This document shows positions 10,440-20,284 of a stretch of DNA of 64,000 bases, piece by piece (the first letter of the stretch is position 1; each line of letters begins with the position of its first letter). The DNA comes from Euleptes europaea (lineage: Eukaryota; Chordata; Lepidosauria; Squamata; Sphaerodactylidae): the NCBI RefSeq assembly GCF_029931775.1, contig NC_079323.1, forward strand, positions 717,001 through 781,000, given 5' to 3'. Under the pieces are notes generated by a model. It was not told the origin of the DNA, ran no database searches, and was given only the letters and a program-made list of their open reading frames with translations. Both the position numbers and the translations under genes were made by a program.

Positions 10440-11100
10440 ATCAACATTCCAGACTCAAAAATATACATAAATATATTAAAAAAAAACTTTATGACTATAT
10501 GTGCATTGTTTTCTGAAAAAAATAAAGATATAGAAATATAAAATAAAACAATTATATTGTATGTATCAATTATATTAAAAAAAATTAACAAGTAAGACTT
10601 TACACTTACTGCAAGATAACACTTAAAATATATAACTGCAAAACTTCTTCCTCTGCTTTAGGCTTCCATCCACAAGGGAAACTAACCCTTGTGTGTGTGT
10701 TTCTCTCTTAAATGAGGGGATGTACTATTGCAGCCAAAAACAGTAGAGGGGTTTTTACCAATTAACAAGGGCAGAGTTTGGGGAAGGAAGGGAGCTCAGC
10801 AAGGATGTAATTCCTCCTTCCAAATCAGCCATTTCCTCCAGGAGAATGCACCCGTGTAGTCCAGAGACAAGTTTTAATTCCAAAGAACTCCAGGCTCTGC
10901 CAGGAGGTTGGCAACGCTAGTACACTGGCCTCCTCTATAGGGACTCTCCCCTAGCCATCCTAGACTGTGCCCCACTTTATGCCCTCCCAATTGTGCTTCT
11001 TTAATGTAAGTCCATGTCCTTTGTCCTCTTCCTAATCTGGCATACTGCTTTTATGCAGTATAAAATCTGTGTGCATCAATGGCAGCTACAGCTGTCAGGG
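10440..11100. other. AT-rich non-coding sequence with MITE fragment
   Basis: Possibly the remainder of the Penelope-like element whose hammerhead-like motif precedes it. No open frame survives. A short reversed MITE fragment (CTCCAGGCTCTGCCAGG... GGTTGGCAACGCTAG) lies at about 10862-10919. Confidence 0.4.
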
Positions 11101-11101
11101 G

Positions 11102-11260
11102 GATCATAGAATCCTAGAGTTGGAAGGGACCACCAGGGTCATCTAGTCCAACCCCCTGCACAATGCAGGAAAGTCACAACTACCTCCCACACACACACCC
11201 CAGTGACCCCCTTTTCCATGCCCAGAAGATGGCCAAGATCTTCCCAATTGATAGCTTGGA
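11102..11260 (-). mobile_element. CR1 LINE 3' end, reversed
   Basis: ATCATAGAATCCTAGAGTTG followed by AAGGGACCACCAGGGTCATC and AACCCCCTGCACAATGCAGG is the reverse of the characteristic CR1 3' terminus with its ATTCTATGAT-type tail. Strongly 5'-truncated. Confidence 0.85.
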
Positions 11261-11687
11261 ACCCCACCCCTGAATTTAAAAGACTCACCGATCTTGTGCC
11301 TCGTGTGCTTCTGTCTGTGCAGAGAAGAGAGATCTGTCCAGCCATGCCAGGGCAGCGGGCAATGGAGATATTTGTCTTTTCTTGCTCAGCATCCCAGGAG
11401 GGGCCTTGGAGCCAGGATACCTGAGGGACACAGATGGTCAAAGCCAAAGGAAAAAATAATAGCAGCAACATATTCATCATGGACTTTCAGGGCTGGGTCT
11501 CCAGTGCCCAAAGTAGATCCACAATTTTGTGACTACAGTTGTTGTGACTACAGTGTTGCTAGACACTCTACTCACTTTCCTGAGTTTTGAACAAAGTCTG
11601 AGTTCCTCCTGCCGAATCCCTTTAGGTGGAAATGCCAGCGATTGAATTGCAGGCCTTCTGCATGCGAAGCAGATGCTCACTTGGGGA

Positions 11688-11880
11688 GGGGCTGTGGCTC
11701 AGTGGTAGAGCATCTGCTTGGCATGCAGAAAATCCCAGGCTCAATCTCCAGCATCTCCAGTTAAAGGGACCAGGCAAGTAGGTGATGTGAAAGACCTCTG
11801 CCTGAGACCCTGGAGAGTAGACAATACCGACTTTGATGGATCAAGGATCTGATTCAGTAGAAGGCAGCTTCATGTGTTCA
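11688..11880 (+). mobile_element. tRNA-derived SINE (CTCAGTGGTAGAGCAT family)
   Basis: The head GGGGCTGTGGCTCAGTGGTA with GAGCATCTGCTTGGCATGCA has a tRNA A box, and CCCAGGCTCAATCTCC is a degenerate B box. The body contains GGCAAGTAGGTGATGTGAAA and ends CAGCTTCATGTGTTCATG. Internally deleted near 11813. Confidence 0.85.
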
Positions 11881-12138
11881 TGAACAGATCTCTCATGTGT
11901 TCACTACACCTTTGCAACTTATTATTTTCACTATTATTTTCAGTATCTAGCATTTTACCAATTGATTATAAGTTCTCTTTGTATGTATTGCATAAAGTGT
12001 TGCATAAGGAATTATTAAATCCTTTGGAAAAAATGTGTGTGATTAAACACTGTGCTCATCAGAGGAAAAAGGTTGCACTAGGGAGGGAGGAATTAACTCC
12101 TACGACTACCTGATGAAACATCAGCCAGTATATCTGAG

Positions 12139-12347
12139 TAGGGTTGCCAGGTCCATCTTCGCCACTGGCAAGAGGTTTTCGGGGCAGAGCCTGAGGAGGG
12201 CGGGGTTTGGGGAGGGGAGGGACTTCAATGCCAAAGAGTCCAATGGCCAAAGCAGCCATTTTCTCCAGGAGTACTGATCTCTATTGGCTGGCGATCAGTT
12301 GTAACAGTGGGAGATTGCCAGCTAGTACCTGGAAGTTGGCAACCCTA
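12139..12347 (-). mobile_element. hAT MITE with exact 8-bp target duplication
   Basis: The reference copy for the family: TATCTGAG at 12131-12138 and at 12348-12355 flanks a 209-bp element beginning TAGGGTTGCCAGG and ending GGCAACCCTA. The 8-bp duplication plus TAGGG ends support a hAT origin. Confidence 0.9.
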
Positions 12348-12842
12348 TATCTGAGTCATCAACATAACAGAGGAATGGACAGCCAGCAGACCTGTAGGTT
12401 AGGAGCCAAGCTATTTTTACCTTCAGACTCTGAACAACACGTATTTAGTTCTCCACCTATATGGCAGGGGTACTACTTTGGGCCAGTCCCAATTTTCAGT
12501 AGGTGTGAGGGTCCTCTCCTATCCTGAGGATCCAATTACGGCCTCTTGTTGAGCAGCCATTAGGAAGGTGGCTGGAGAATCTCTTGCGCTCTGCCCTGCT
12601 CTCTGCAGTGTGCTTTTGCTATGGATTCATATTTTGTCCTGTTATGTGGCCATTTAAAAAGATCTTTTAATTGATTAATTGAAATCCTGGGTAAAATGAA
12701 ATGGTTTGACATCTCCGAAAAGAGAGTAGGGTAGGTACCAGGTGAGCCTCAAAGGGAAGGTTAGGTGGCCCCACTGAAAAAGTACAAACTGTTGCTGGTT
12801 GCATAGATTCACACCGTTTGTAAAACTATTGGTTTTGCCCTG

Positions 12843-13400
12843 TACCCCTCTGCCCTGCCTGCGCAGACACCGCAGAGGGGCTTGACAACCCACCGCCCCT
12901 CTTCCTGGGAGTCCCGGGAAGAGGGGCGGGGGTCTTTAAACCCCTCTGCCCTGCCTGCGCAGACAGCGCAGAGGGGCTTGACAACCCACCGCCCGCCTTC
13001 CCGGGAGTCCTGGGAAGAAAGGGGGGTCTTTAAACCCCTCTGCCCTGCCTGTGCAGACAGCGCAGAGGGGCTTGGCAACCCACCGCCCCTCTTCCCGGGA
13101 GTCCCGGGAAGAGGGTCTTTAAACCCCTCTGCCCTGCCTGCGCAGACAGCGCAGAGGGGCTTGGCAACCCACCGCTCCTCTTCCCGGGAGTCCCGGGAAG
13201 AAAGGGGGGTCTTTAAACCCCTCTGCCCTGCCTGTGCAGACAGCGCAGAGGGGCTTGGCAACCCACCGCCCCTCTTCCCGGGAGTCCCGGGAAGAGGGTC
13301 TTTAAACCCCTCTGCCCTGCCTGCGCAGACAGCGCAGAGGGGCTTGGCAACCCACCGCCCCTCTTCCCGGGAGACCCGGGAAGAAAGGGGGGTCTTTAAA
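12843..13400. repeat. GC-rich minisatellite with alternating 94/89-bp units
   Basis: Six units begin at about 12843, 12938, 13032, 13121, 13215 and 13304, marked by TTTAAACCCCTCTGCC. After the first unit the spacing is 94, 89, 94, 89, 94, so the true period is a 183-bp pair. Each unit has two inverted repeats: CCCCTCTGC/GCAGAGGGG and CTTCCCGGGA/TCCCGGGAAG. Because 183 is a multiple of three, open frames run through on both strands, but composition and symmetry argue against coding. Confidence 0.9.
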
Positions 13401-13418
13401 CCCCTCTGCCCCCCCGTG

Positions 13419-13540
13419 CCTTCACGGGGCTTCCATGAAGGCGTGCTGGGGGCTCTTTAAACAGATCTGCGCCTTCCAGCTGGAAGGTACATATCTGTTT
13501 AAAGAGCCCCGAGCACGCCTTCATGGAAGCCCCGTGAAGG
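13419..13540. repeat. 48-bp-arm palindrome next to the minisatellite
   Basis: 13419-13466 and 13493-13540 are reverse complements with one mismatch. The 26-nt centre contains a second perfect palindrome (CCTTCCAGCTGGAAGG, 13472-13487). Shares TTTAAA and GGGGCTTCC blocks with the adjacent repeat, so it may be the fold-back end of one larger non-autonomous element. Confidence 0.9.
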
Positions 13541-13619
13541 CCCACGGGGGGGGGCTCTTTAAAGACCCCTGCCCCCTTCCCGACTCTTTGAAGTGGTAGG
13601 TGCCGCTTGGGCAGGCAGC

Positions 13620-13795
13620 GCCCAGCACATCAAAGACCCGGCCAAATTTTTCCCCAACTCCGGATCTCCCGCCGAATTTCACGGATCCAAAGCGGGGGAG
13701 TTCAGACTTCGGCACGGCCCGAATTTAAAAGGGCTGAATTTTGCCGAAGCCGAACTTTACCCCAAAATTTTTTTCAACAGCCCTATTTACCTCAA
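13620..13795. repeat. TTCGG-rich dispersed repeat
   Basis: CGGGGGAGTTCAGACTTCGG and GGGCTGAATTTTGCCGAAGC are shared with 17060-17165, and more loosely with 15450-15520 and 4625-4765. A dispersed family of unknown class, probably a non-autonomous DNA transposon. Confidence 0.6.
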
Positions 13796-14272
13796 AAACC
13801 CTATGATGAGACAATCCAAAATGAAAAAAGATATAGTGTTGGAAGATGGGACCCCCAGGTCGGATGGCATTCAGTCAGCTACTGAGGAAGAGCAAAGTAT
13901 GAGTAGCGCTGTTCTTAATGACGCGATTGGACTAAAGCTGAAAGGACGTTCAGTGGTTGACGTGAATGGTTGCAAAAGGAAAGTCCAAAGCTGTTCAATG
14001 CATATAGTAGGAACATGGAATGTGAGACGCATGAATCAAGGTAAGCTTGGAATTGTAAAACAAAAAATAGACATTCATGCTAGGAAGTTGAAGGCAGCAG
14101 GAAAAGAGGAAGACCCACCAAGAGATGGATTGACTCTATAAAGGAAGCCACAGCCCTCATTTTGCAAAACCTGAGCAAGGCTGTCAAAGATAGGACATTT
14201 TGGGGCACTTTGATTCATAGGGTCCCCACGATTTCGAAGCAACTTGATGGCACTTAACTCACACACACACAA
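13796..14272 (+). mobile_element. Internally deleted BovB/RTE LINE
   Basis: The first part (to about 14080) translates to the N-terminal region of a BovB-type protein. It includes EDGTPRSDGIQ and the endonuclease start GTWNVRRMNQGKLGIVKQ. It then joins directly to the BovB C-terminal region (AAGKEEDPPRDGLTL, corresponding to GSRKRGRPNKGWMDS of the copy at 58104). The tail is CAACTTGATGGCACTTAACT and (CA)n. Nearly all of the reverse transcriptase is missing. Confidence 0.85.
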
Positions 14273-14399
14273 TTGATTTTGAGGGAAGACCAATGTACTG
14301 TGCATTGCAGCAGTCTGGATGTTACCATGGCATGGATCCAGGTGGCCAAATCAGTTATGTTGAGGTAAGCCTTGCAATATGCCAGTCAATAATACAGAA

Positions 14400-14860
14400 A
14401 GAAGTACGCACATAGTTCATAAGCACAGGTCTGGGCCCAGGGGCTGTCTCTTCCCAGGGAATGGAAAGCCCTCCAGGCAGCCTTGAGACCCAGCACTCCC
14501 CTTGGCTTATGAATTAATCCCTGGTTGGCAAGGCTGACAACGCTGCCAGTCCTTGCTCAGATGAGGCTCTCCTGGGAGGGGCTTAGAGTTCACATAACAA
14601 ATCAGCTGTTGTTCCCAATGTTGGGATTTTCCTGTCTGCCCTATTGGTTGAGGGTCCCTCGTCTACGGCATACCTCAAGGGTTTCCCCCATAAATACTCC
14701 CATCAGCTGAGGAAGTCCCCAGGTCCTTCATTCAGAGTTGGTCCTTGTTCAAGGGACTCAAGATGGAGGCATAGGTCTCACACACATCCCTTTCTCAGAG
14801 CTCCCTGGAATGCCAGGGAGACCCAGCCTACAGCAGTAAGAATATCTGCATAGTTCCAGG
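14400..14860 (+). mobile_element. Dispersed repeat, possible solo LTR (inverted partner at 52660-52945)
   Basis: Blocks such as GGGCCCAGGGGCTGTCTCTT, AATTAATCCCTGGTTGGCAA, GATGAGGCTCTCCTGGGAGG and TTTCCTGTCTGCCCTATTGG recur reversed at 52660-52945. A TATA-like CATAAATAC lies near 14690. The size and single promoter-like motif suit a solo LTR, but I cannot define TG/CA ends. Confidence 0.45.
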
Positions 14861-14929
14861 TAAGAGAGCAGCCTTCTGAATCGGAAAAGAGTCCACAAGA
14901 GTGGGCAGATCAAATGACAGAAAGTTTAA

Positions 14930-15440
14930 AATATTGTCGAAGGCTTTCACGGTCAGAGTTCATTGGTTCTTGTAGGTTATCCGGGCTGTGTGACTGTGGT
15001 CTTGGTATTTTCTTTCCTGACGTTTTGTCAGCAGCTGTGGCAGGCATTTTCAGAGGAGTCACACTGATGGACAGTGTCTCTCAGTGTCAAGTGTGTAGGA
15101 AGAGTAATATATAGTCAGAAAGGGGTTGGGTTGAGCTGAATCATTGTCCTGCAAAAAGTATCAAACGTAATGTGCTAATCATTGTCCTGTAAATATCAAG
15201 ATAATGTGCTAATGAGGGTGTGGTATGTTAATATGGAACCATTGTATCCTGAAGTGATCTGTTAATGTGTGAAATCCGAAACTAATAGCCATGCAGAGTA
15301 GCTTTGGATTTCACACATTAACAGATCACTTCAGGATACAATGGTTCCACATCTGTTAATGTGTGAAATCCAAAGCTAATAGCCATGCAGATTAGCTTGT
15401 GGTTGGTTCTCACAGTTGTGGTTGGTTCTCAAAAAAAGCG
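14930..15440 (-). mobile_element. Penelope-like element fragment, reversed, with decayed hammerhead-like motif
   Basis: Same family as 62903-63451: GAAGGCTTTCACGGTCAGAG, GGTTATCCGGGCTGTGTGAC and TTTTCTTTCCTGACG are shared. The hammerhead-like segment (15015-15058) has lost core bases. Two units of the 34-bp repeat (ATTGTCCTGTAAATATCAAG) are present at about 15140-15215. It contains the 43-bp inverted repeat listed separately. Confidence 0.75.
15235..15348. repeat. Perfect 43-bp inverted repeat
   Basis: 15235-15277 and 15306-15348 are exact reverse complements around a 28-nt loop. The loop-plus-arm block is repeated once more directly after it (15351-15410). This is consistent with head-to-head Penelope copies. 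Confidence 0.95.
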
Positions 15441-15449
15441 GGAAAATAA

Positions 15450-17170
15450 AGAGCTGAATTCGGCAAGTTCGGGGCGATCGCCGAATAAATTCGGCAAATT
15501 CGGGGGCTCCGAATCAGCAGCATAACCGTCAGTTAGTAATCAACTAGCAGCATTCTCCTGCGGCCAATGGTGGCCAAGCCGGGTCTTCTGGCCAATCAGT
15601 CGTGGTTGAGTACGTGAGCCCAGCTGCTGTGCGGCCCAGGGAGAGAAAGAGAGAGTGTCTGTTTGTGTGTGAGAGAGATCCCCGTGGGGGGGGGGTGTGC
15701 TTGTGCACATTTGCGCCTTTCCACGGCTCAGGGGGGGCATGTTTGGAGGTAGAGGTCCCAAACCTTCGGTGTAGCTAGAGGAGACCCTTCTTGCAAGAAC
15801 CCCCAAGTTTTGTGAAGATTGGGTCAGGGGGTCCCGAGTTATGGGGCCTGGAAGGGGTCCCCCCATCTGCCCATTGGAATAAAGCCATTACAAACACATT
15901 CGCGGCTTTCTGTGGCTCCGGGGGGGGTATTTTTGGAGGTAGAGGTCCCACACTTTCAGTGTAGCTTGAGGGGCCCCTTCTTGCAAGAGCCGCCAAGTTT
16001 TGTGAAGATTGAGTCAGGGGGTCCCGAATTATGGGGCCCAGAAGAAGTCCCCCCACCCATCTGCCCATTGGAATACAGCCTTTAAAAACACATTCACGTT
16101 GAACCGTACCATTACCCCAGCCCGGGGGTCTGACTAAAAGGCAATTAATCCTGAGTTATGGAATCCCCCCCTGCATCCACCCATTGGAATGAATGGGAAC
16201 AGGCAATCCTTAATGTGCATCTAGAAAGCGGCAAATCCAAGGCAAAACCTCCCGAGCATAAATGGCCAGAGAGTATGTGTGTGTGAGTCTGCTAGAATCA
16301 TATTGGATTACTCCTGAGTCCTGACTCCCAGTCCCTGCTCCTGATGGAAGAGAAGAAGACATCCCCCACAGTAAGACCCATTTGGGGGCTTTTCTCTATA
16401 ATTCTCTATATATTTTTTCCTGTGTGTGTGTATGTGTGTGAGGGGGGAGATTCTGTGTGTGTGTGAGAGAGAGGGGGGGGAAGCCAAAGGGGGGTGGGTT
16501 TACCTGTTCTGCTGGGGGGTGGGCTTGATTGCCTTTGTGTGGGACTGTGGTTTCTACTGTTTTCACCGGTTGCCAACTTCGTGTGGAGTTAACTGTGGGT
16601 CAGTGAAGTCTCTCTCTGGCTGGTTCCTATTGTTTCCAATGGGCTGTGCAGCCGCTCCTGTTGTTTCGAATAGGCTAGCCTGTCATTCTAGCCTGTCATT
16701 CCTTTTAGTACATCCCCTGTAATGTATTTCAGTGGAGTCAATGCAATTCAACTGACATTCCCCTCTCCCATTATCTTCAATGGGCTGGGCAGCCTCTCCC
16801 ATTGCTTCCAATGGGCTGACTTGTCATTCGTTTTAGTACATCCCTTTTAATGGCTTTATTCCAATGGGCAGATGGGGGAAACCCCTTCCGGGCCCCATAA
16901 CTCAGGGGCCCCTGACCCAATCTTCACAAAACTTGGGGGTTCTTGCAAGAAGGGTCCCCTCAAGCTACATTGAAAGTTTGGGACCTCTACCTTCAAACAT
17001 GCCCCCCCCCCAGAGCTGCGGAAAGGCGCGAATGTGTTTTTAATGGCTTTATTCGGCTGAATTTCAAGTATCCGAATCGGGGGAGTTCGGACTTTGGCAT
17101 TTCCTGATTCAAAACAGGCTGAATTTTGCCGAATCTGAATTTTACCGAATTTCCCCCCCAACAGCACCTT
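15450..17170. mobile_element. Fold-back element with about 200-bp inverted segments
   Basis: Two direct copies of a segment (about 15706-15900 and 15901-16095; CTTGCAAGA, CCAAGTTTTGTGAAGATTG, ATCTGCCCATTGGAAT) are answered by one inverted copy at about 16850-17060. TTCGG-rich sequence lies outside both. The middle holds GT-rich tracts (16420-16475) and CCAATGGGCT repeats (also near 40620-40740). No transposase frame. Probably a non-autonomous DNA element, class unknown. Confidence 0.55.
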
Positions 17171-17225
17171 TTTTGAAGGTGGCACTTCCTTCCATCGTTT
17201 ATTTGTTTGTTTGTTTGTTTGTTTT

Positions 17226-17240
17226 GGCATTCCACAGAGG
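17226..17240 (+). promoter_or_regulatory. 3' splice site of the OR leader intron
   Basis: A T-rich (GTTT)n run leads to GGCATTCCACAG, with the exon starting at 17238, 16 nt before the ATG. The inverted paralogue has the equivalent GCATTCCAG (exon from 51088). The conserved site next to a (GTTT)/(ATTT) tract supports a spliced non-coding leader. Confidence 0.6.
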
Positions 17241-17253
17241 ATATTGAGTCATC

Positions 17254-18201
17254 ATGGCCTCCTTCACACCTGCCAACAACAGCAACCCAGTGTTTGGCCT
17301 GAGTGGCTTCCCAGGGCTGGAGAGGGTTCACCACTGGATTAGCATCCCCATCTTTTCCGCTTACCTGGCTGCCATGCTGGGTAACTGCACCATTCTGTAC
17401 ATCATCTGGACAGAGCCCAGTCTGCACCAGCCCATGTATTACTTCCTGGCCATGCTGGCTACCACCGACCTGGGACTCTGCCTCACCACAGTGCCCACCG
17501 TCATGGGAGTCCTCTGGTTCCAGCTAAGGAAGATCAGCGTACACCTCTGCATTTCTCAAGGCTTCATCTTCCACTCCTTCTCCTTCATGGAGTCGGCTGT
17601 GCTCTTTGCCATGGCAATAGACCGCTTCCTAGCCATCTGCTTCCCTCTGAGATACACACTTCTGCTGACCACCAACAGAGTGGCTGCAGTTGGGCTGATC
17701 CTTCTGCTGAGAAGCACCGTGCTCCTAATTCCCCTCATGCCTTTTGTTCTACAGTTCCGCTACTGTCCGGGTGCAACCCTTTCTCACTCCTACTGTTTAC
17801 ATCAGGATATTATCCGCTTGGCATGTGCCAACACAAGCTTCAACAGCCGTTATGCTCTCATCCTCATCTTCCTCACCATGGGCTCTGATCTGCTCTTCAT
17901 CCTCATCTCCTACAGCCTTATCCTGAAGGCAGTCCTGGGTATGACTTCTGGGAACGAAGGCCACCACAAGGCCCTGGGCACATGCGTCTCCCATGTCTGC
18001 GCTGTCCTGGCTTTCTATGTTCCAGTGCTTGGGCTGTCCATCGTGCACCGGTTTGGCCAGCATGCCTCTCCCCTTCTCCATGTCATCATGGGCAACTTCT
18101 ACATTCTTCTACCACCCTTGATGAACCCCATCATTTACTGCATCAAAACAAAGCAAATCTACAGCAGGATCCTCAGAATAGTCTCATTCAAGATCCCCTA
18201 A
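17254..18201 (+). CDS. Class I olfactory receptor, OR51-like (intact)
   Basis: Single-exon odorant receptor of 315 residues. Features: N-glycosylation motif NNS near residue 9, GN in TM1, LHQPMYYFLAML after TM1, FSFMESAVLFAMAIDRFLAI in TM3 with CFPLRY, SHSYCLHQDIIRLACANTSF in the second outer loop, KALGTCVSH before TM6 and PPLMNPIIYCIKTKQI in TM7. SYCLHQD and the DRF form of the DRY motif are typical of the OR51 group. Its closest relative here is the inverted gene at 50092-51057, which shares the MASFTPAN start and long identical blocks. Full length, no disabling mutation. Confidence 0.95.
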   Translation: MASFTPANNSNPVFGLSGFPGLERVHHWISIPIFSAYLAAMLGNCTILYIIWTEPSLHQPMYYFLAMLATTDLGLCLTTVPTVMGVLWFQLRKISVHLCISQGFIFHSFSFMESAVLFAMAIDRFLAICFPLRYTLLLTTNRVAAVGLILLLRSTVLLIPLMPFVLQFRYCPGATLSHSYCLHQDIIRLACANTSFNSRYALILIFLTMGSDLLFILISYSLILKAVLGMTSGNEGHHKALGTCVSHVCAVLAFYVPVLGLSIVHRFGQHASPLLHVIMGNFYILLPPLMNPIIYCIKTKQIYSRILRIVSFKIP

Positions 18202-18760
18202 GAATCAACATCACAAATGTGTTGGCAAAATCAAGGTGGGATTGCTATTAAATGCTTTAAGTCAGCCACCTTTGATGACAGTCAAGAAAAATCTGCAGAC
18301 TCAAAATATAGTAGCTTGAATGTTAATTACTATTCTGGATTACTCTAGTCAAGCCTGATTGAAATACAGGCATATGCTTAAGAAGCCCTAAGTGTCTAGG
18401 CACCTTTCCTGTATCAGATCAATCATGTCCTGTAAAGAGGTGTACCTCAACAATGTTTTCAGTTCATTTTGTGTACAGTAAACATGTAAAAAAATTACTG
18501 GAGAATCCTTTATTCCATTTAATCTTTTTAATTGAAACATAACTATTTGTATCTTTAACATTAACTATGTTAAAATAATATTGTTAATCCAGCTGCTAAA
18601 CTTGATCCTTGAACCCCAAAGAAGTCCAATTTGCTTAGTATAAAGAATCCTAAATTTAGCTTGTTATAGGCCTAGCTGTTATGGTCAAAAAGAATCTTTT
18701 GTAAACAGATGCAGCCTGACCATGTGGACCACAGGAGCTAGAGATGTGATGAAGGCCAGG
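18202..18760. other. 3' flank of the OR51-like gene, no gene seen
   Basis: AT-rich non-coding sequence with no supportable exon or repeat edge. Confidence 0.4.
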
Positions 18761-18969
18761 TAGGGTTGTCAGGCCCCTCTTTGCCACCGGTGGGAGGTTT
18801 TTGGGGCAGAGTCTGAGGACTGCGGGGTTTGAGAAGGGGAGGGACTTCAATGCCATGAAGTCCAATTGCCAAAGCGGACATTTTCTCCAGGTGAACGGAT
18901 CTCTGTTGCCTGGAGGTCAGTTGTAATAGCAGGAGATTTCCAGCTAGTACCTGGAGATTGGTAACCCTA
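18761..18969 (-). mobile_element. hAT-type MITE (TAGGGTTGCCA family), reversed
   Basis: Begins TAGGGTTGTCAGGCCCC and ends GGTAACCCTA, with the GAAGGGGAGGGACTTCAATG body. Nearly full length. Confidence 0.8.
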
Positions 18970-20040
18970 GGCATACCCCGATTTGGATAAAAAAGAACTA
19001 CCTCTATTCGTGACCCCGATTTGGATATAAAAGAACTACCTCTATTCGTGATAGTCTTGTCCACATGGATCTATATCCATCATGAGATTCCAGCATGCCT
19101 ACCAGCAATTTCCGTTGTGGGCACTGCATTTATTGCTCGCTGATGTTACCCGTTAAAGAACTTACACGTCCATCTATGGGGTTTAGATTCCATATCAAAA
19201 CCTTCAATAATTGTGACTCACGTAATCTGATTTACGCCATTTGGTGTTCTTGCCAACTTTGGTACATTGGTAAAACCACTAGACCAATCAAATACAGAGT
19301 GGGCGAGAACACCGCTCTTGTATGCAATAAAGTCATCGACGCTCCCATGGTGCAACATTATATTGACAAAGGACATAATGGTGATGATATGACATTCTTT
19401 ATTATTTGGAGCTTGGAAAAACAGAAATTTAAACGTGTAGATGTAGATAAGATATTACTCCGCCAAGAGGCTAAGTTCATACTCATTTTTAATACGCTAC
19501 ATCTACATGACTTAAACACTTCTTGGGATTTAGCATGTTATATTTAAGATCCCAGATTTAAAAAATAAATAAATTTAGAGCTAAGTCTCCTTTAAACACA
19601 CAGGCTAGATAAGCCACAGGTGTACTTAATGTACTGCAGCCTACATAGTTTCTCCCTCATTTGTAGATTAAGAAAGACTCATTCATAACATGCGAACAGG
19701 CTACTTAGCAGTCCATGTGTGAGTATATAATATTTAAGGTTATTATAACTATTTTGTTGTTATTATTATATTATAGAGGTATATGTAACAGTTTGGATTT
19801 ATCTATGAGCCTTGGTGCTTACTTATAAATGTGGGTTATTATTATACGTATAACACCAAGAGATAAGTAATAATTGATTATTGCATATTGTATTGCTATA
19901 TTTTTTAGTGTTCCTGAGGAAGATTTCCTAAATATCGAAACAGGCGAATACCGGATCCCTGTTGATATGATAATCTGGATACATTGATCTGCAGGAAACA
20001 CGTACGCTGATCTATAAAGAATCACGCAGTCATTCCACGC
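18970..20040 (+). mobile_element. Penelope-like retroelement fragment with GIY-YIG endonuclease
   Basis: An open frame at 19095-19547 encodes about 150 residues: FRCGHCIYC (cysteine cluster), then SRNLIYAIWCSCQLWYIGKT (the GIY-YIG motif in the form YAI...WYIG) and a following R. This is the C-terminal endonuclease layout of Penelope-like elements, whose reverse transcriptase should lie upstream but is missing. A tandem duplication of about 45 bp (CCCCGATTTGGATA...) precedes it at 18972-19058. Downstream non-coding sequence carries the hammerhead-like motif at 19912-19966. 5'-truncated, so not functional. Confidence 0.85.
19912..19966 (+). ncRNA. Hammerhead-ribozyme-like motif with longer stem III
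   Basis: CTGAGGA at 19914-19920 matches the CTGANGA box. A short stem II (GAT/ATC) follows, then GAAA at 19937-19940. Stem III pairs ACAGG (19940-19944) with CCTGT (19958-19962), and T at 19963 is the cleavage-site base. Stem I pairs only two bases directly. Position just downstream of a Penelope endonuclease frame fits the known location of hammerheads in these elements. Confidence 0.45.
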
Positions 20041-20284
20041 AAATCATGAGTTACTAATACTCACATAAGATGGAGAATTCACAACTTTGACTTCGATTCT
20101 GTGCTCTTTGGCTCTTATGGGGTATAGATTTGGACATTCCCCATTTGGACTTTGGTTCATTGTTATTGTTCACTTACTGTATTATGTGTTATTGTACTTT
20201 AGTTGTTTGATTGTATAGTATATTCTGCACATTGGTAACTTATTAGATTGCATAACTATTTGGCGTTCTGCTGTTTCTTTATTT

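Larger units (their letters stand above)
11610..12530 (+). repeat. Copy 2 of a local duplication, interrupted by SINE and MITE
   Basis: Homologous to 1045-1500. After removing the SINE at 11688-11880 and the MITE at 12139-12347 the order of matching blocks is the same. The MITE target TATCTGAG occurs once in copy 1 as TATTCTGG-like sequence. Both insertions therefore postdate the duplication, or were lost cleanly from copy 1. Non-coding. Confidence 0.75.

Noticed and set aside
10060-10516. Open frames with long tyrosine-isoleucine runs
   Set aside because: Translation of the (TA)n tract.
11688-11770. Possible tRNA gene (A and B boxes present)
   Set aside because: Body, tail and multiple copies show it is the head of a SINE. 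The cloverleaf is degenerate.
12843-13400. CRISPR-like array
   Set aside because: The units are adjacent with no unique spacers, and the window is clearly eukaryotic.
12809-13460. Long open frames on both strands (150 and 192 codons) rich in P, A and R
   Set aside because: They come from the minisatellite, whose 183-bp period is divisible by three. No homology-like motif, no codon bias and equal openness on both strands.
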